NCBI GenBank assembly: GCA_025506515.1
Contig: CM046451.1
Location: 51,270,487-51,334,486, forward strand
Length of the DNA stretch: 64,000 bases
Direction of reading: 5' to 3'
Origin: Flaveria trinervia
Lineage: Eukaryota; Streptophyta; Magnoliopsida; Asterales; Asteraceae
Shown here: positions 11,701 through 24,200 of the stretch, in pieces
How the letters are laid out: each line of letters starts with the position of its first letter
Numbering within the stretch: position 1 is the first letter of the stretch
Made by a program: the position numbers and the translations under genes
Notes under the pieces: model-generated
The model's input: only the letters and a program-made list of their open reading frames with translations
Database searches by the model: none
What the model was told of the DNA's origin: nothing

Positions 11701-12725
11701 AGGGTTGACCACTACTGAGATGATCGGAGGTGTATCTACTCCAAAAGGCAAAATAGATGAGAAAATTATTTCTTGGAGGTATGGTAGTTCATGGAACATG
11801 TTCATGTTTAAAAGAATCTTAGGTCTAGTGCAATTCTTTACAGAGTACTCTTCTCTGGTAAATGCACTTGAGATTCATGACCTGAAAGAGCTGGCTAATT
11901 TGGAGTTGATCAACCATAATCCATGTTTAGAGGATGTGAATTTGAAGGTATACTTAAAATATTCCAGATAACCAACAACTTAAATTTATTAAAGGAAATA
12001 TATATGAGAAAAGACAAAAATTTCAAGATCCCTCTGGAGATGAGACAGACAAAACCAACTGAAGAAGTAGTGTTTCCAGAACTCAGAGTGAAACCTACTG
12101 AATTATTAAAAACAAAAATGGTGGCTGGTACACATTCCTCAACAGCAATCTCAAATGTTTATTATGATGAGAAAACCTAAGAATTGGTGATTGAGAGGAA
12201 GTGGGGAGGTAAAGAAGGAGCTGAAATCAGATTGTTCATGGCTATGAAGTGAGAGTACTAGATCAATCATACATATACTACATATACACAAGGCACTTCA
12301 AAGAAATATCATACAAATAGGGTCAAGAAGATCTACATTTCTTTCTAAAGTGTATCAAAATCTTAAAAATGGCTTATGATCAGATCAATGCAGAGTGGGA
12401 GAAAAGGAAGAAGAAGAAGACACCTCTACAGTTAGGCAACATTGTCAAACTAGAAGTTGATGCAGATGGCTCTTTTCTGATTCACATAGATGGGTTATCT
12501 ATGATGTCTATTCTGGAACCAATCTCACTTAAGAAACTACCTCTTGAAGCCATTCACAATATGAGCAGAATGAAGATTCATGTACTAAGTAGGGATAAAA
12601 TGTCATATGATCAAGACTTTGTCAACATGATCAAGGCAATTCTTAATCCAGCTCATGCAGCACCTTCTTCACCATCACAAGACCCAACAGAATCATCACA
12701 ACCTCAATCACCACCTAAACATTAA
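8749..12725 (+). pseudogene. Post-pol ORF of element A (complete length, broken)
   Basis: This is a long ORF remnant (~1,300 codons) between the spacer and the 3' LTR, after pol, where Sireviruses carry an extra gene. In order: an N-terminal block IIRFIST...YAITIRPSIYENLIRSFW; WRFLIHVFQHCLS and KFLMYPRFIKWLIN (~9150-9370); a Pro/His/Ser-rich stretch (9670-9830); a coiled coil (10250-10450); a Lys/Glu-rich region; a C-terminal domain (11195-11960) with KYPEWF and KIISWRYGSSW; and a tail ending SPPKH at 12725, 34 nt before the LTR. Stops at 8928-8930 and near 9136 and several frameshifts break it. I see no transmembrane segment, so 'envelope' is not supported. The family looks real; its function is unknown. 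Confidence 0.82.
9670..9830 (+). repeat. CCACAACCATCT-type minisatellite inside the post-pol ORF
   Basis: Tandem CAACCATCTCCA repeats grade into CACCTCATCACTCACCAATAT-like repeats. They encode the Pro/His/Ser-rich hinge of the post-pol protein; B has an equivalent hinge at about 22190-22330. The minus-strand valine-rich ORF here is only the antisense of this repeat. Confidence 0.8.
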
Positions 12726-12744
12726 AGAACATAGGCTGCATAAT

Positions 12745-12759
12745 CCTTAGGGGGAGTAT
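12745..12759 (+). other. Terminal polypurine tract of element A
   Basis: CCTTAGGGGGAGTAT lies immediately before TGTTGGACC, the LTR start. The PPT is the RNase-H-resistant primer for plus-strand DNA synthesis, and its position proves that the following LTR is A's 3' LTR. Confidence 0.9.
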
Positions 12760-12884
12760 TGTTGGACCCTGAAAGGATTATGCGTGCCAATTCAATTGCT
12801 GATTTGATGGTTGCTTTGCTGGATTTCCACAAGTGCAAGAAGACATGCGGATGAAGATCCTGCACAAGAAAAACCAAGTGTGGT

Positions 12885-13165
12885 CTTCCGCATTTGTCAA
12901 TGCGGAAGACATAAAACAAATATGGACAAGCATTTGTTCTTCCACATTAACAAATGCGGAAGACCAATTAGTAATGCGGACAAGACTTTGTTGATCCGCA
13001 TTTGCCAATGCGGATGACCAGACAAATGCGTAGAAGTATTGTTCATCCGCATTAACCAATGCGGATGACCAACATACTAATGCGGATGATCAAGTGAAGA
13101 ATTGTTGATCAAGTCAACTCATCCGCATTTGCCAATGCAGATGAACAAGCAGAGATGCGGATCAA
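12885..13165 (+). repeat. U3 palindrome cluster in the A/B LTR
   Basis: Six or so inverted repeats of the form CCGCATT-N4-AATGCGG occur in a row, with a perfect copy at 12888-12905; others read CATCCGCATTAACCAATGCGGATG. The cluster ends about 70 bp before the TATA box. Methylation-linked control or binding of a dyad-recognising protein is inference. Confidence 0.85.
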
Positions 13166-13234
13166 GACTTAGACTAGTTCTGATGTAATAAGTCAGGGGG
13201 AGTTTAGTCATTTTGTAAAGGCATCTTGTCTGCC

Positions 13235-13243
13235 TATAAATAG
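13235..13243 (+). promoter_or_regulatory. Predicted TATA box of the A/B LTR (first copy)
   Basis: TATAAATAG lies in the middle of the LTR and is conserved at 25740-25748 in the second LTR. The U3/R boundary should lie about 30 bp downstream. Confidence 0.7.
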
Positions 13244-13496
13244 AATAGATAACCTCGTACATAAGGTAACAAAATTTAGACAATCATAATATTTGTATTC
13301 TCTAGGTGTATTATTGCTTTTCTTGCTAAATCCTAGCAGTCTTTGTAATCAATCACCTTTATTAATATATACAAAATAATTTATGAGTATTTCTTCTATA
13401 TTGAATGTTTCTTGATTGTTTGATTCCGCCTTAAATCATTAACTCAGTCACCCTATTCGATTCTTAGTGAGAATCACAATCTCACTAACCCAGTCA

Positions 13497-14968
13497 TAAT
13501 CATCCATCAACATCATCCCAAGCATCCCGAGTTACTGCTGCTCCTATAACCACTCTTGAAGACCCAAGATCAAAAGAACAAAAGGAAACTTACAATGCCT
13601 TTGTTGCAAGCTTTGAAGCATACTTAGGAGGAAGACTCATTTCTACTCATCTGATCCAGGAAGATATGGAGGAAATGGATCCAGATGATATGGATGAAAC
13701 AGATTTGCAATGGCAAATGGCCATGATTGCTATGAGAGCAAAGAAATTTTTCAGAAAAGGCAGAAAGCTCAGCCTTAATGAAAATACAAAACTTGATATG
13801 AAAATACGAAACTTGATATGAAAAAATTGGAACTAAAACTATGGAACCAAAATCTATAGTAAAACAAGTGACCAATCCTGAAAACAAACTTGATATTTAT
13901 ATTGAAACAAATGAGGATAAAATCAAGTTAGGACACCCAATCAAAATCAAAGAGTGTTCAGACAAGGAAGTGAGTGTCATCTACCCCACAAGCCCCGTAA
14001 AGGCATTTGTCCTATTTATAAAATTCATACCTTCTGTTTTAACAGGTAAAACGAAGTATGTGAAGTCAGTGAAACCTACTGCTGAAAGCAATTCTGATAA
14101 TGAGTTTGTATCTCTAAACAAATCAGGCAAATTAGACAAGGTTTCACTACAAAAGAAACAAAAGAGGTCTCTGATGTCAACATGTAAAACTCTGTCAGAC
14201 CCTCAATCTTCAAAATCAAGATAGGGTGTTGGTTTTGATATTTGTAATAAGTAACACGTTGATCAATTTGAGAAAGAGATTCAAAAAGGGTTGAAGAAAC
14301 AAGAACAACCAAGAAAGTCTAACAAAAACACTGATTTTGTTTCATACCCTAAGAAAAAGAATGTGGCTCAGCAACAAATGAGAAAATTAGCTGAGACCTA
14401 CAAATCAAAATCTGATTCAAGCAACAAACAAATTTATTGTGACATTTGTGATATGTTCAATCACAAAACGGAAAAATGCATTTACAATCAATACTGCTCC
14501 ATATGTGACATGAACAACCACTCAACCAAAAATTGTTACTTTAACAAATATTGTTTAGTCTGTGATATGAACAATCATAATACATCTGATTGTTATTTCA
14601 ATAAGAAGGGATTGAGAATTTCCCAAAACAAACCCATCTCAACAACATCATCAGGCAAAACTCAAGTCAGGAGTCATTTGCATAACAATCAATCTAGAAC
14701 ATCTAGATCACTCAATGACATTAGTAAAACAAAAGAAATATGGAAAAGTCAAAGAAGCAACCATTTCATCAATCAAAATTCTGACTTTTCAAAACCCAAA
14801 ATAATCTTTGACAATAAAAAATGGTCTAAATTTCTTCAAAAGAATAGAGATCAAAGATTTAAGTACTCATCTGACTCTTCTATTGATGTTGATGAGAAGA
14901 CTCCAGCAAGTTATCATAAGCAATCTCCCAGGTCACCTCTGAATAGATCACAACTTAGAGGAAAGTAG
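13497..14968 (+). pseudogene. gag C-terminal half of element B (5' truncated, broken)
   Basis: The translation carries DETDLQWQMAMIAMRAKKFF (13700-13755), typical of the region before the zinc knuckles of plant copia gag, then a Lys-rich linker. Three consecutive CX2CX4HX4C zinc knuckles lie at 14438-14593 (CDICDMFNHKTEKC, CSICDMNNHSTKNC, CLVCDMNNHNTSDC), where one or two are usual. The gag N-terminus, 5' UTR and PBS are absent: the LTR joins mid-gag sequence. Stops (around 13819 and 14224) and frame changes break it. Gag would form the particle and package RNA; this copy cannot. Confidence 0.85.
14438..14593 (+). other. Three tandem CCHC zinc knuckles
   Basis: Three CX2CX4HX4C motifs are spaced about 9 residues apart, all intact within one open frame (14291-14968). 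Such knuckles bind nucleic acid. Their similar wording (C.(I/V)CDM.NH....C) suggests internal duplication. Confidence 0.9.
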
Positions 14969-15056
14969 GGAGAAGTCAACATAATACATAGGAATGGGAA
15001 ACCCAAGACCATCATGGCTTAGGTTCCACATTCTTATTAGTTATGTTATGCTTGTA

Positions 15057-16320
15057 GGGTCCAATAGCTTATGGTACGTGGACAGTGGATGCTCTCGACA
15101 TATGACTGGATATCATTCCCTCCTTCACGACTTCAAGCACATACAATGAACTACGGTGGCATTTGGTGGAGATTCACAAGGTGGTAGAATTACAGGTGAA
15201 GGATATGTGACAAATAGGATGTTGAGCTTTGATATATGAGAAGAAATATTCCACTCACTTTACAGACACACATGCTACATTCTGAAACCTGGATTTCAGA
15301 TCTCAAAAGAATGGGTTGTCCTATATACCCCGAGGAAGAATAATACTTATGTTTTAAACCTGTGTTCTGCATCACCAAAAGAAGAAACATGTCTTTTGTC
15401 AAAAGCATCATTTGATGAGTCACAGCTTTGGCACAGACGTTTGGGGCACACAAACTTTAAAAATATGAACAGATTGGTCAAAGGAAACCGTGTCATTAGT
15501 CTTCTACAAAAAGAATTTCACTTTGTTGATCACTGTTCAGCGTGCCTCACAGGAAAACAACACAAAACTTCTCATTAATCCAAGCTGGTGAACACAAACA
15601 ACACTTCATTGAAGCTACTTCATATGGATCTGTTCGGACCAACTCATGTCATGAGTATTGGAAAGAAATATTATTGTTTAGTAATCATTGATGACCTTTC
15701 ACGATTTACATGGGTGTTCTTCTTACTTCATAAAAATGAGGAATCCCAAGTAATTCAAAACTTTATCATGCAAACTGAAAATTAACTTGATCATAAGGTC
15801 AAAACAATCAGAAGTGATAATGGAACTAAATTAAAAAATGAAGACATGAGTTTTTTTTGTGCAACCAAAGGCATTGCTCATCAATTCAGTACAGCTAGAA
15901 CTCCTCAACAAAATGGGGTAGCTGAAAGGAGAAATAGAACACTGATTGAAGCAGCAAGAACAATGCTAGCCGATGCTAAGCTACTAATCACCTTTTGGGC
16001 AGAAGCAGTTAACACATCGTGCTTTGTACAAAATCAAAACCTATTTTTAAAACAAAGTAACATGACTTCATATGAACTGCCCTTTCATAGAGACCCATTC
16101 ATTGGATTTCTTAAATCATTTGGTAGTCTTGTCTCAATTTTAAACACTCAAGACTATGTGGGAAAGTGTTTTTCTAAGCCTGATGAAGGACTCTTTGTAG
16201 GTTATTCTTATGTTTAGAAGTCTTATAAAGTGTTTAATCCTGAATTATTCAATATTGATTAATCAACAAATGTTCAATTCAAGGAACATTCGTTTCCCAA
16301 ATCTACAAACGCTCCCGACT
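15057..16320 (+). pseudogene. Protease and integrase region of element B pol
   Basis: The aspartic protease motif WYVDSGCSRHMTG is at 15072-15110 (DSG at 15081-15089). The integrase zinc-binding segment follows (LWHRRLGH, CSACLTGKQHK), then the core with IIDDLSRFTWVFF, RSDNGTKLKN (usual GTEFKN changed) and NGVAERRNRTLIEAARTML. The three DDE acidic residues are present. In-frame stops at about 15576 and 15783 and a frameshift upstream of 15396 disrupt it. These domains would cleave the polyprotein and insert the cDNA. Confidence 0.88.
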
Positions 16321-17560
16321 GGTTGTTTGATATTGACTCTTTTAGAAAATCACTTGATCAGTTTCACTTGTCTGATGTAGGAAATCTCCATTCAGGTGAC
16401 GCTTCTTTAGCTGTAGAAAGAAGAGATGACTTTCCATTGATTCCTCCTACATCTACTGAGTACAGGAATGAGATGTTCCTCTCCAAGATGATCCTATCAG
16501 ACAACCATCACAAAACCACAGTGTTTCAACTAAAGGAGGTCCAAGCTTGTTACCATCACACTTAGATGATTTGTCAACCGAGATCAGAAATACAAAACAA
16601 GCTACTTCTTTATCTGAAACACAAAGAATATCAAATGATGAAAGCAATCATAGTGCTGCTGAAGCTGAAGCAAGAACTGAAACGGAGTCTGACTATCTTC
16701 ATAATTCCCAAACACTACAAGAAGAAGGTACCTCTGACCATAATGAACTGAATGTCTCCAATCTTCATGTAACCATTGTTAATGAATCCATTCCAACCAC
16801 CAGAATACACAAGGATCATCATGTTGAAACAATTATTGGTGATCTTAATGAGAGGGTGAGAAGAAGCAAGTCTGGTATTGCAAACATCTGTTTGTTCTCA
16901 TGCTTTCTCTGTCAAATAGTACTCAAGAACATCAAAGAGGCTTTTCAAGACAATAACTAGATTGAAGAAATGCAGGAAGAATTGCTCAAATTCAAGAAGC
17001 AAGAAGTGAGGCAACTGGTAGATCTTCCCGAAGGAGAATACCCTATCAGTACCAGATGGCTGTACAGGAACAAGACTGATGATAAAGGGATGATCATCAT
17101 GAGAAACAAAGTAAGATTAGTGGCATAGGGATACACTCAAGAAGAAGGAATCGATTATGACGAAGTGTTTGCACCTGTGGCCAGATTAGAAGCAATAAGA
17201 ATCTTTTTAGCATATTCTACATCCATGAAATTTACCGTTTATCAAATGGATATGAACTGTTCCTTCTTGTATGAAAAGATTGCTCAAGAGGTCTATGTGA
17301 GTCAATCACCGGTCTTTGAAGATCCAGATTTCCCTAACAGAGTTTACAAGTTTGACAAAGCTCTGTATGGTCTTTACCAAGCTCTAAGAATGTGGTATGA
17401 GACTCTATCATCTTTTCTTCTTGAACATGGATACGAAAGAGGAAGATTGATCAGACTCTCTTCAGAAGGAGAAGAGGAAAAGACATGTTGTTAGTCTATA
17501 TTTATGTGGATTACATCATTTTTGGCTCAATAAACAAGCAACTCTACAAAAGAATTTAAA
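16321..17560 (+). pseudogene. Linker and reverse transcriptase of element B pol
   Basis: A variable Ser/Glu-rich linker (16323-16960) precedes RT. RT landmarks: LVDLPEGEYPIST.W (~17015), GIDYDEVFAPVARLEAIRIFLAY (17150-17215), VYQMDMNCSFLY and KALYGLYQALRMWYETL. The catalytic YVDD box reads YVDY at 17503-17514, losing an essential aspartate. A stop replaces the VAQGY glutamine (~17128) and a frameshift lies near 17450. The enzyme is dead in this copy. Confidence 0.87.
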
Positions 17561-18393
17561 GACCTAATGCATTCAAAATTCCAAATGAGTGCAATGGGGG
17601 AACTCACTTTCTTTCTAAGAGTGCAAGTCCAACAGACAGCAGATGGAATCTTCATCAATCAATCAAAATACGTAGAAACTATGTTGAAGAAGTTCCACTT
17701 TGGTCATTGTCAGTCTATGAGAACTACTATTGATATTAAAGCGAAGATTGGACCTGATCCAGAAGACAAATCAGTGGACTAGACTCACTATCGATCTATG
17801 ATCGGTTCACTTATGTATCTAACAACCAGTAGGCCTGACATTATGTTTGGTGTTTGTGTGTGTGCCACATATCAAGCTAATCCAAAAGAATCACATGTGA
17901 ATGGACTCAAGAGGATATTCAGATATTAGAAGGGCAAACCAGCTCTTGGGTTATGGTATCCAAAGGATGGAGACTTTAATCTCTATGCTTTCATAGATAG
18001 TGATTATGGAGGATGCAACTTCAACAGAAAGTCCACCTCTGGCGGTTGTCAATTTCTTGGTCCCAGACCGGTCTCTTGGCAATGCAAGAAGCAGACACAT
18101 GTGTCTGTATCAACAGCAGAAGCTGAGTATATTGCTACATGAGCCTGTTGCTCTCAAGCACTCTAGATTCAAAACCAGATGCTGGATTATGGTTATAACT
18201 TTTTTCACACACCAATTTTCATTGACAACATAGCAGCTGTCTTCATAACAAACAATCTAGTTCAGCACTCACAAACAAAACACATTGCAATTGGATATCA
18301 TTTTTTGAGAGACTGTGGTGAAAAGGGGTTAATCAAATTGATTCAAGTACCAATTGAAAATCAATTAGTTGATTTATTTACTAAGGAACTTTA
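17561..18393 (+). pseudogene. RT thumb and RNase H of element B pol
   Basis: The region includes MHSKFQMSAMGELTFFLRVQV, INQSKYVETMLKKF, IGSLMYLTTSRPDI (17798-17840), then the RNase H portion with STAEAEYIAT (~18107-18140), PIFIDNIAAVFI, QTKHIAIGYHFLRD and LVDLFTKEL. Stops at about 17780, 17928 and 18140 and frame changes break it. Its tail is the donor-type sequence for the fragments at 2301-2480 and 5794-5970. Confidence 0.87.
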
Positions 18394-19405
18394 ACCTAGT
18401 AGGTTTGAGTTCTTGGTTCAGCCAATTGGCATGATTAACCTTGATTAAAAACAATCAAAACATCAAAAACAAGTCAAAAAATACTTGAAAACACGAAAAG
18501 AAGTCAATTTCATGAAGAATAGAATGTCAAGGGAAATAATATAATTACAGTCGTTATATCATTCGATGTGCTTAATTTCAAAAATTGCAAGACTATCATG
18601 ACTTACCAGATATGTTGGTAGGCTCGACTTGGAAGAGAAGATACATGCAGTGATGAATTAAAATCTTATTCATCAGTGAAACACTCATCACAAAGTACAT
18701 ATATGTATTGGCTTATCTGAGTGCATGTGTGTGTAGTAACCTAAACACACCAGGTAATGATGTTTTATGAATCTTTTTCACCCACACCAAGTTTCATATT
18801 TGTTTTGCTGAGCAAAGACCTAATGAAACAAGCACATAGTTCAAATGTATTGATCTAAAAGATTTCCAATGAGGAACACATCCAAATTGGATGAATCTAT
18901 AAAAGCAATACATTCCAAGTGAATGAACAAAAGAATCAATCATGGATCACCTTCCAAAGTGAAGTGAAAAGAATCCGAATATGGATCAACATGAAAAGAA
19001 TCAAAGTAAAAGAATCCCAATGAGGATCAATGAAAATGAGTTCTCATAACTAAAGTAACCTAGTAAGAAAAGTTGTGAAAAAGTTCTACCATGCATTGTA
19101 TAAGGATAGTTGATCATTCCATGCTTGTGTGTGTGAGGTACATATTGAATAATTAAATCAACCAAAAACATGATAAATATCATTTGCATCAAAATATCAA
19201 CCGGGGATGAGTTTAAGAGTACAGACATACCTTCAATCATCAAGTTCATAAACATGTCCATTTTAACATAAAGAAAGCACATGTGCAATGTAAGATTGAT
19301 ATGATCCCAACAAAAGATATACTTCTCTTCATTATTAATAATCAATGTATATAAACATCAAAAAGTTTTTAATGTTTAAAGTTCAATCCAGATGTGGATA
19401 TAACT

Positions 19406-19415
19406 TTAGGGGGAG
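19406..19415 (+). other. Internal polypurine tract in B's spacer
   Basis: TTAGGGGGAG followed by TAATTT, equivalent to 3436-3445 and 6928-6936. Confidence 0.7.
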
Positions 19416-19899
19416 TAATTTAAAATTTTGACTAGATCTATATAGATTGTTAATATCTTAAATTACTTTCTTAAAAATTAATTAAAAACAAAGAAAAAGA
19501 AAATGAATGTGTTGTTGCAGAAGCTATACCATAGTATCTCAGCCTATGCAGATTCTTAGAAGCATGAAAAGTCCAAGATCAGTCAACCAATAGGAAACTT
19601 GTATCACTTCTAATATATAAGTCAATCCAAGCAAGAATTGACAACCTCAACAGCCAACAACTTCATAAGAAAAAGATAATCAATGACATCTCTTCATAAC
19701 ATGGAAAACCAAAACAGTCACATTAACTTATGACTAAGTTCAAAAATTGATGCAGGTAAGTGCATGGGATAATGCGGGGGAAGGTGACCCATGCTTATAA
19801 CCAATGCGGGTAGCTTTTTATTTCCAAGTGAAACTAATGCGGACAATGATTGTACTCTACCGCATTAGTGTGTTACAAGTAGACATGAAATTTTGAAGT

Positions 19900-20610
19900 G
19901 TTAAAACCTATGCGGAACAAAAATTGTTCTACCGCATTTGTCAAGGCGGATAAAATAAATTCCAAGTGTTCAACCACATTTGTCAATGCGGATAACCTTC
20001 TAAGTGTCTAAGCGTAATTGTCAATACGGATGAACTTTACACTTCCATATTTGTTTTACTCATCCGCATGTGTGGATGTGTATCTTCAATTTTCATGTAT
20101 CTTCAATCAAATATAATTTAATGCTTAATATCTTCTGTCAATGAATGATGATCATGTAAATGTGGATTTTATTCTATCGCATTTGCTATAGTGAGCAAAT
20201 GCTGACAAAGTCAGGTCAGCCGCATTTGCTACAGTGAGCAATGTTGACAAATTTTGTTCAGCCGCATTTGCTATAGTGAGCAATGCTGAACAAGTTTTGC
20301 CAAACGCATTTGTTACAGTGAACAAATGCTGATGAACTTAGTTCTTCCGCATTTGCCACAATGTATAAATGCGGATAGAGGAAAACTAAAGTAAAAAAAC
20401 TTCCGCATTTGCTACATGGCTTAAATTTGGATGACTAAAATCACAAGTTAACTCTTCCGCATTTGCATTAGTAAACAAATGCGGATAGCAAAGTTATTTA
20501 AATTTTCACTTCCGCATTTACAACAGTAACCAAATGCGGATGACCCAAAGACTTAAAATTTACCATTCTGCATTTGCTACAGTGACTTAAAAATGGGACC
20601 GCATTTGCTC
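19900..20610 (+). repeat. Palindromic hairpin cluster in B's spacer
   Basis: This is the best-preserved spacer cluster: repeated CCGCATTTGC...AAATGCGG pairs about 60 bp apart, with fewer CpG losses than in copies 1-3 of the array. The motif matches that of the LTR. Confidence 0.86.
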
Positions 20611-21268
20611 TGGAACTTGTAAAATTTTGTAAAAGCCATTATTTGACTATTTAAAGGAATCTCAAAGGGTCATTTAATACTTTTCAAATTTAGGAGACTA
20701 CATAGTGAGATGAGGGCAAAATACTATACACCGTCCTTGATAATCATCATCAACAACAACCAAAGATTTTAGTGTGTTCTACTCAACCTGTTCTTGTAAT
20801 CGATTCTAAACCACAGTAGCATTGAAAGAAAGGTGAAATTTCCAAAAATCTTTCATGACCTAACTTTCGGACTGTTGAACCAAAAGTGAATGAAGAACAA
20901 AATGATAATGAAGAACACACAAAATCCAACTTATTTAAAGATGTTTTACATTTTCGACATCAATAAACATGCAAAGAAAGAGGATTCTAACCAACATGAA
21001 AAACCTTCATAGTTTTGTTCATCGTAAGAACAGATATCATGAAAAATGAAAATGTGTAACAAACTAATAAAGTAACATCAAATAAATGGTTTATTTAAAC
21101 TTGAAAAATAGAGATAATATGATTGTTCAACAACAAATTCACCATTTGATGTGACAACAATGAAGCAGTAACTTCAAACATTCATCTTTGACCATTAAAA
21201 GTCAAACTAATCAATTGTGCACATGCTTTCTCATCAAAACTAACACATATGTCTCTTATGCAGATTAA

Positions 21269-24200
21269 ATGGCTAATCTTTCATGGAGCAAGCTCCATAA
21301 TGTCAGCGGTTATTTAGACCTTGATGTACTAGAGGCTGAGGGACTCAGAGACATTATCAGATTTATCTCTACAACAAGTGTGGCTTATGCTATCACTGTT
21401 AGACCCATCATCTATGAGAACCTTATAAGGTCTTTCAAGAACTCAAATGAAGTGATTGAAGTAGATGGTGTTAGAACTTTATTGGGAAGGATTGATGATG
21501 AGCATACCCTGACCATTACTGAAGAATCTGTGAGAAGATGTCTACAGTTTTGTAATGATGCAAATGCACCAATTGAACTTGATGATGATAACATACTACC
21601 TTCTTTGCTGAGATAGGATATGAAGGAGGCTTTAAAGCTAAACAAATTGTGAAGGGATTAGTGGACTTGCCTTGGAGATTTCTAATCCACATCTTTCAAC
21701 ACTGTTTGTCTAAAAGGAAAACATGATAGAATGATATCCCAATCATCACTTCATTAGCAATCTGTGCTCTATGCATAAATAGACCATTCAATATGTCAGC
21801 TTATGTATTTAATGGTCTGGTATCAAACATACAAAAGGGAAGGAGATACAAGTTCTTGATATATCCAAGATTCATTCAATGTTTGATAAATGAAGTATTC
21901 CTAAATCTAGCTACTGAGGGACCAGTTCTAGATATTCCACATTATGATGCTAAATCATACAAGTACATTAAGAAAAGGGATCCTAGAAACTTCTACAGTG
22001 GAGCTCACTCACCTCTTCTTCATTTGATGCTTCAATGATCAATCTTGATTCTCACACTGAACCTGAACTCCATGATTATGCTTCTCCATTTGTACCTCTA
22101 TCAATCCCATCTCTAGAAAGAACCGTACAACCATCACCACAATCATCATTATTACAATGTCCCCATAAATCACCAACCACTTCAATTCACAAATCACCTA
22201 TCCGATCACCAATAGCCCAGCAAATAGCATCTCCACCTCATCATTCTCCAACACCTCCATCTCATCATTCTCCAACACCTCCACCTTATCACTTTCCAAT
22301 ATCACCACCACACCACTCAACAAAATCTCCACCTCAACCATTCCTTACCCATGATAATCCAACTGAGTTTGGAGACTCAACCAGCTCATCTAAAGTATCC
22401 AAATCATCTTCGGATGAGGAGGATCAACATGTTCAAATGCCTGTAAAGAGAGTCACTTTTGAGACTGCTCCTTCAGAGAGTTTTGCTGAATCTAATGTTA
22501 ACAGACCAGATGAAAAGGATGAGTTAATCTCTGAGCTCATGCAAAAGATTGAAAGGATGGAAGAATACTAAACAAGAGAGCAAGAATCATTGATCATAGG
22601 ATTATTGAACTTCATGAAAAGGAAAATGAGTTAAAAGAGCTAAAAGAAACATATGAAGCTGAAATGAAAGAGAAAGAGAATGAGATAGAATACTTAAAAG
22701 CTACTCTTAACCATTCTAGAGAAGAAATCAGTGGGCATGTTGATACTCTTCCTATTCAAACCATAGCTATGGAAAGCAAGAGGATATGATTGAAGAACAA
22801 GTAGAGATCATCTCCAATCTCCAAAATCAAATTAAAAGCCAAAATAAAAGAATCTCTGAGCTTGAGATGTTAATTGAAATTCAAAGAACTGCCGAGGCTA
22901 AAGAATGTGAAAAAGATGAAGAAAAGGTCATGGCTGATGAGAAACAATCTTCTTCTGAGAATGTTGAAAAAGAAGAGATACAAGCAAATCAAAGAATGAA
23001 GAATGAAGCTAGAAATGGTGGTTTATTCTGGAAAATCAGATGATGCACTCTCTGAAAACGCTGAATTGAAGAAGTAATTATTGCACTAGACAAGTTTACT
23101 TTTAAAGAATTCATAATTGATGATGAATTTTGGGATTTTGTTCATGACTAGAGGACTTACACTGAACCCATTGTGATCATTCCATAATCTCCAGTTGTCT
23201 TGGAAAAGGAGTTGAGTATGCAAATGGTACCTGCTGTGTCATTGTTTGAGGAACAAAAAGATATCATCAGAGAATTTGTGAAAAAGAAAAGAAAAGGAAG
23301 AAAAAGAAGCTGATGATCATGAACAAGTACAAACTGAGGCTGAAAAAGTGACTGAGGAGATGAAAAAGCCAAAATCCTCTTCTGGTCCTTCACTTCAAAC
23401 ATATACCAGAAAGAGGAAATACTTACCTGAAAAGGCAAAAGGGAAAAGACCAATAGTGGAGAGGAACATGGTAAGAAAAGTAAAATAGATGATCCAAGAA
23501 GTTTGGCTGCCATAACTGAATTCCTAGATGAACATGAGAAGACTGAGGCTTAATTAAAGAAACAAGCTGCTTTTATTGATTTGGAAGAAGGATAAATAGA
23601 AGGAGGATAGGATGTTGAAAAGACAGTAGATGTGGATAGTCCTATGCAAAAAGAAAAATCTTTGGATGAAATGGTGTTAAAGACATAAACTGATGACCTT
23701 GTGATAAAAGCAATGTTTTTGATCTATCACGGGTATGATGCTGATGAAGTATTTGGTATGACATATGAAGGCATGAAAGAAGAAGAAGAGAAAGTGATTA
23801 AACTACTAGACCCCAATGTTGAAATAGATTATGAGAAGTCCATTGCACCTAAAGTTCACAAGCCAAAGTTGTCAGTCATGAAGAAGCAATCTCCAGGTCG
23901 TGAACCTCTACATCCTGATCCCTATACATTGGCTGATAGGGAAATGAAGGATTACATTACCAGTCAAGGCTTCACAAAAAGGAAATTGGGAAATATGAAA
24001 GCTAACCCTCTAAGAGCTGCAATACTCAGATTAATAAATGAAAAAGAAGGAAAAGCTAAAGAGGTTAGAAGAAGAAATCCTCTGCAAAAGGCCTAGATCA
24101 AGAGTCTCTGCACAAGACATGCAACTTACACCTAAAGATCAAGACTATCTTGCACCTGTTCTTCACAAATATCCAGAGTGGTTTGCTAAACCCTCCCAAC

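Larger units (their letters stand above)
12760..13496 (+). repeat. LTR shared by elements A and B
   Basis: It begins TGTTGGACC and ends around CCCAGTCA (end uncertain by about 12 bp; CTCA at 13484 is the alternative). It matches 25263-25999 at the same length (737 bp). A PPT precedes it, so it is A's 3' LTR. B's gag follows, so it also stands in the place of B's 5' LTR. No primer-binding site follows it. It holds a hairpin cluster and a TATA box. Confidence 0.88.
18416..21268 (+). other. Post-pol spacer of element B (single copy)
   Basis: This 2.85-kb non-coding stretch between RNase H and the post-pol ORF corresponds to the array spacers of element A. It contains a PPT copy (19406-19415) and a well-preserved hairpin cluster (19900-20610). 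Outside these I see only AT-rich sequence. Confidence 0.8.

Noticed and set aside
8749..12725. Naming the post-pol ORF an envelope gene
   Set aside because: Position fits the 'envelope-like' ORF of some Sireviruses, but I see no signal peptide, transmembrane segment or cleavage site.
12760..13496. A solo LTR
   Set aside because: It is preceded by a PPT and A's post-pol ORF and followed by B's gag, so it is part of the A-B composite.
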